This document shows, in pieces, positions 61,949-64,000 of a DNA stretch of 64,000 nucleotides; position 1 is the stretch's first letter, and the number at the start of each line of letters is the position of its first letter. The stretch is from positions 85,970 through 149,969 of the forward strand of contig JBAXQM010000004.1 in assembly GCA_037131735.1 (NCBI GenBank), written 5' to 3'. The stretch comes from CAIUPE01 sp037131735. GTDB lineage: Bacteria > Pseudomonadota > Alphaproteobacteria > Rhizobiales > Beijerinckiaceae. Both the position numbers and the translations under genes were made by a program. The notes under the pieces are model-generated. The model had not been told where the DNA came from and ran no database searches. It saw only the letters and a list, made by a program, of their open reading frames with translations.

Positions 61949-62674
61949 ATGATGCGTGGTTTACCCTCCTTTCTGATTGCAGCGCTGGGCTTGGGATTGA
62001 TTGTCTCTGCTCCGCAGGCCTTTGCTACAGAGACAAGCGCGGAAACAAAGACGCGCGTTGCCTCGGCGAATGCTGAAACATATCAGCCGATCGCCCCACC
62101 CGATGACGCTGATCAATGGTATGTCGGCTCGATTCCGGATGAGCCCTATAATATCCCGCTTGTTGATCGCTCAAAATTGCGTTCCGATTTGCGGCGCCAA
62201 ACAATATCAGCTCCCGAAGAGTATCCGGCCAATACGATTGTCGTCGATATTGATGGCCGCCATCTCTATTTTTATCCGGGCGATGGTACAGCCATCCGTT
62301 ATGGCATAGGTGTCGGTCGTCGTGGCTTCTCCTGGCAAGGCAATGCGAGTGTTGGCCGCAAAGGGGCTTGGCCCGATTGGATTCCCACGGCGAATATGCG
62401 TGCACTGATTCCGAATTTACCCGCGAGCATGGAAGGCGGCGTTGATAGCCCGCTCGGTGCCCGCGCGCTTTATCTCTATCAGAATGGGCAGGATATTCTC
62501 TTCCGCATTCACGGCACCAATGAGCCCTGGACGATTGGCGAACAAGTGTCGAGCGGTTGCGTGCGCATGCTCAATGAAGATGTGGCTGATCTTTACAATC
62601 GCGTCGAGATTGGCGCGAAAGTGATCCTGCATAATTCCAAATATGCAGCGACGCGAATCTCGCAATCAGAGTGA
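61949..62674 (+). CDS. L,D-transpeptidase (YkuD domain)
   Basis: A 241-residue exported enzyme: signal peptide (about residues 1-26, ending QAFA) and a YkuD domain whose active site is IHGTNEPWTIGEQVSSGCVRM with catalytic Cys. It makes 3-3 cross-links or attaches proteins to peptidoglycan. ATG 61949 or 61952 starts the signal peptide; the frame opens at 61880. Its end overlaps the convergent MoeB gene by 9 bases. Confidence 0.88.
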   Translation: MMRGLPSFLIAALGLGLIVSAPQAFATETSAETKTRVASANAETYQPIAPPDDADQWYVGSIPDEPYNIPLVDRSKLRSDLRRQTISAPEEYPANTIVVDIDGRHLYFYPGDGTAIRYGIGVGRRGFSWQGNASVGRKGAWPDWIPTANMRALIPNLPASMEGGVDSPLGARALYLYQNGQDILFRIHGTNEPWTIGEQVSSGCVRMLNEDVADLYNRVEIGAKVILHNSKYAATRISQSE

Positions 62675-63460
62675 TGTACTGACACCGCTCAACGGATTAT
62701 CTGAATCCCAAGTGTAGCGCACGGTTTCAAACCGCATCGCGCGTGCGTCAATCATCAAGAGCTTACCGACCAGCGGCTCACCAAATCCAACAATCGCGCG
62801 GATCACTTCGAGCGCCATCAAGCTTCCTGCAAGGCCAGCAAGGGCACCAAGCACACCGGCTTCCGCGCAAGCGGGCACCGTGCCTGCAGGCGGCGGCTCC
62901 GGAAACAAACAACGATAAGTGGGATTGGGTTTGCCATCCGCGCCCGTCTCGAAGGGACGAAGCGTTGTGACCGTTGCATCCATGGCACCAAGTGCTGCCG
63001 TTACAAGCGGCTTTTTCTCGCGATAGCATATATCCGACACGAGATAACGTGTTGAAAAATTATCCGATCCATCGGCAATCACATCATAAGACGCGATTAA
63101 GGATGCGGCGTTCTCCGGCGTGAGACGTGTATGATGCGCTTCAATTTTTACATGCGGATTGATGCGATAGAGTGCCTCTTGCGCACTCTCGGTCTTCGCG
63201 CGTCCAACATCGGACGTGCCATGAATAATCTGTCGCTGCAGATTGGATAAAGAGACAACATCATCATCAACAATACCCACTGTACCGACACCCGCAGCGG
63301 CGAGATATTGCAATAAAGGTGCGCCCAATCCGCCTGCACCGATGACTAAAACACGTGCGCCTTTGAGCTTTTGCTGTCCCGGCCCGCCAACATCACGCAA
63401 CACAATGTGACGCGCATATCGCTCGAGTTCATCGGACGAGAGTGTGGGAAGCGTGCTCAT
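62666..63460 (-). CDS. moeB: MoeB/ThiF-family adenylyltransferase
   Basis: A 264-residue E1-like enzyme: LSSDELERYARHIVLRDVGG at the start, the ATP loop VLVIGAGGLGAPLLQYLAAAG (in part GAGGLGAPLLQYLAAAG) and NLQRQIIH. It activates the C-terminus of a sulfur-carrier protein (MoaD or ThiS). No rhodanese domain is attached, and the CxxC zinc pairs of many MoeB proteins are not visible. Its ATG overlaps the polA stop (ATGA). Confidence 0.85.
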   Translation of the reverse strand: MSTLPTLSSDELERYARHIVLRDVGGPGQQKLKGARVLVIGAGGLGAPLLQYLAAAGVGTVGIVDDDVVSLSNLQRQIIHGTSDVGRAKTESAQEALYRINPHVKIEAHHTRLTPENAASLIASYDVIADGSDNFSTRYLVSDICYREKKPLVTAALGAMDATVTTLRPFETGADGKPNPTYRCLFPEPPPAGTVPACAEAGVLGALAGLAGSLMALEVIRAIVGFGEPLVGKLLMIDARAMRFETVRYTWDSDNPLSGVSTSL

Positions 63461-64000
63461 CAATGCGCCTCGTCCCAATTCTTCGCGGCACGCGCATCGA
63501 CTTGCAACGGAACTGCCAAATGCACGGCGGGATGCGGCGCGTCCTGCATGATCTTTTTGACAACCGTAATCGTCGCATCGACTTCTGCGTCGGGCACCTC
63601 AAAAATCAATTCGTCATGGACCTGCAGCAACATCGTTGCTTTAAGCTTGGCATGATGAAGCGCATCATCCATGCGAATCATCGCGCGACGAATAATATCG
63701 GCCGCCGTTCCTTGAATAGGTGCATTGATCGCGGCGCGCTCATTAAACGCACGCTCGGACGGATTTGACGAATTAATTTGCGGATAATGACAACGCCGTC
63801 CGAAGACGGTTTCGACATAGCCATGGTCGCGTGCGAATTTTTTCGTCGCGTCCATATAGTCTCGGATGCCGGGAAAACGCTCGAAATATTTCTTGATATA
63901 AGCACCCGCTTCTTCGCGGCCGATTCCCAATTGATTGGCGAGGCCAAAGGCCGAGATACCATAAGTGATTCCGAAATTGATCGCCTTAGCGCGGCTGCGG
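63460..64000 (-). CDS. polA: DNA polymerase I, C-terminal part
   Basis: The last 179 or so codons of polA; the gene runs off the window edge. Visible are polymerase motif B (RAKAINFGITYGISAFGLA) and motif C (LLQVHDELIFEVP with the catalytic HDE). It fills gaps in repair and removes Okazaki primers. The frame continues upstream past 63930 to the window end. Confidence 0.96.
   Translation of the reverse strand, partial: RSRAKAINFGITYGISAFGLANQLGIGREEAGAYIKKYFERFPGIRDYMDATKKFARDHGYVETVFGRRCHYPQINSSNPSERAFNERAAINAPIQGTAADIIRRAMIRMDDALHHAKLKATMLLQVHDELIFEVPDAEVDATITVVKKIMQDAPHPAVHLAVPLQVDARAAKNWDEAH

Overview
The window reads as a chromosomal segment of a phototrophic alphaproteobacterium, probably of the Hyphomicrobiales/Rhizobiales. 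Supporting features are a purple-bacterial photosynthesis gene cluster with type II reaction-centre genes (pufBALMC, puhA), the PpsR and AerR/PpaA regulators typical of alphaproteobacteria, a 5-aminolevulinate synthase, red-type form I RuBisCO with CbbX, and alphaproteobacterial housekeeping neighbours (MmcB, rpmH-rnpA-yidC-engB-argB). No genus is assigned. No transposase, phage gene or CRISPR array was seen.

Layout. 1-7000 (+): end of bchX, then bchY, bchZ, a pufQ-like gene, pufB, pufA, pufL, pufM, pufC. 7000-7320: a triplicated hairpin terminator and a long palindromic repeat between convergent units. 7319-13086 (-): bchG, a PucC-family gene (bch2), bchP, tspO, a small membrane protein, cytochrome c2 and type 2 IPP isomerase. 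13140-15523 (-): ppsR and the B12-binding antirepressor gene aerR/ppaA. 15889-31262 (+): bchF-N-B-H-L-M, lhaA, puhA-B-C, a small conserved gene, acsF, puhE, hemA. 31309-32743: a DUF2177 gene and a dihydrodipicolinate-synthase-like gene. 32740-40647: divergent cbbR and the Calvin-cycle operon cbbF-P-L-S-X, rpe, gph, cbbY. 40711-46325: fhs, nitronate monooxygenase, cytochrome b561, a SET protein, a possible GNAT-fold protein and a Cys-cluster protein. 46725-64000: tRNA-Arg, rpmH-rnpA-yidC-engB-DUF423-argB-HAD, an amidohydrolase, dapD-dapE, an NDUFA9-like gene, mmcB, rpmI-rplT-pheS-pheT, an L,D-transpeptidase, a MoeB/ThiF gene and the 3' end of polA.

How the genes work together. hemA supplies aminolevulinate. 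BchH, BchM, AcsF, BchLNB, BchF, BchXYZ, BchG and BchP cover most steps from Mg chelation to phytylated bacteriochlorophyll a; bchI, bchD, bchC and any crt genes are not in the window. IPP isomerase can feed the isoprenoid tail. PufLM, PuhA, PufBA and PufC, helped by LhaA and PuhBCE, build the RC-LH1 core, and cytochrome c2 can shuttle electrons back. The adjacent cbb operon can use the ATP and reductant for CO2 fixation. PpsR-like operators overlapping TTGACA boxes ahead of bchG and bchF, and a dyad ahead of cbbF, suggest control by PpsR/AerR and CbbR.

The window is mostly canonical. The least explained items are the RNA hairpins of the puf operon, the triplicated terminator, the two conserved small photosynthesis-cluster proteins, short leader ORFs before pufQ and bchF, a charged ORF with a 78-bp internal duplication, and the possible GNAT-fold gene paired with a Cys-cluster gene.
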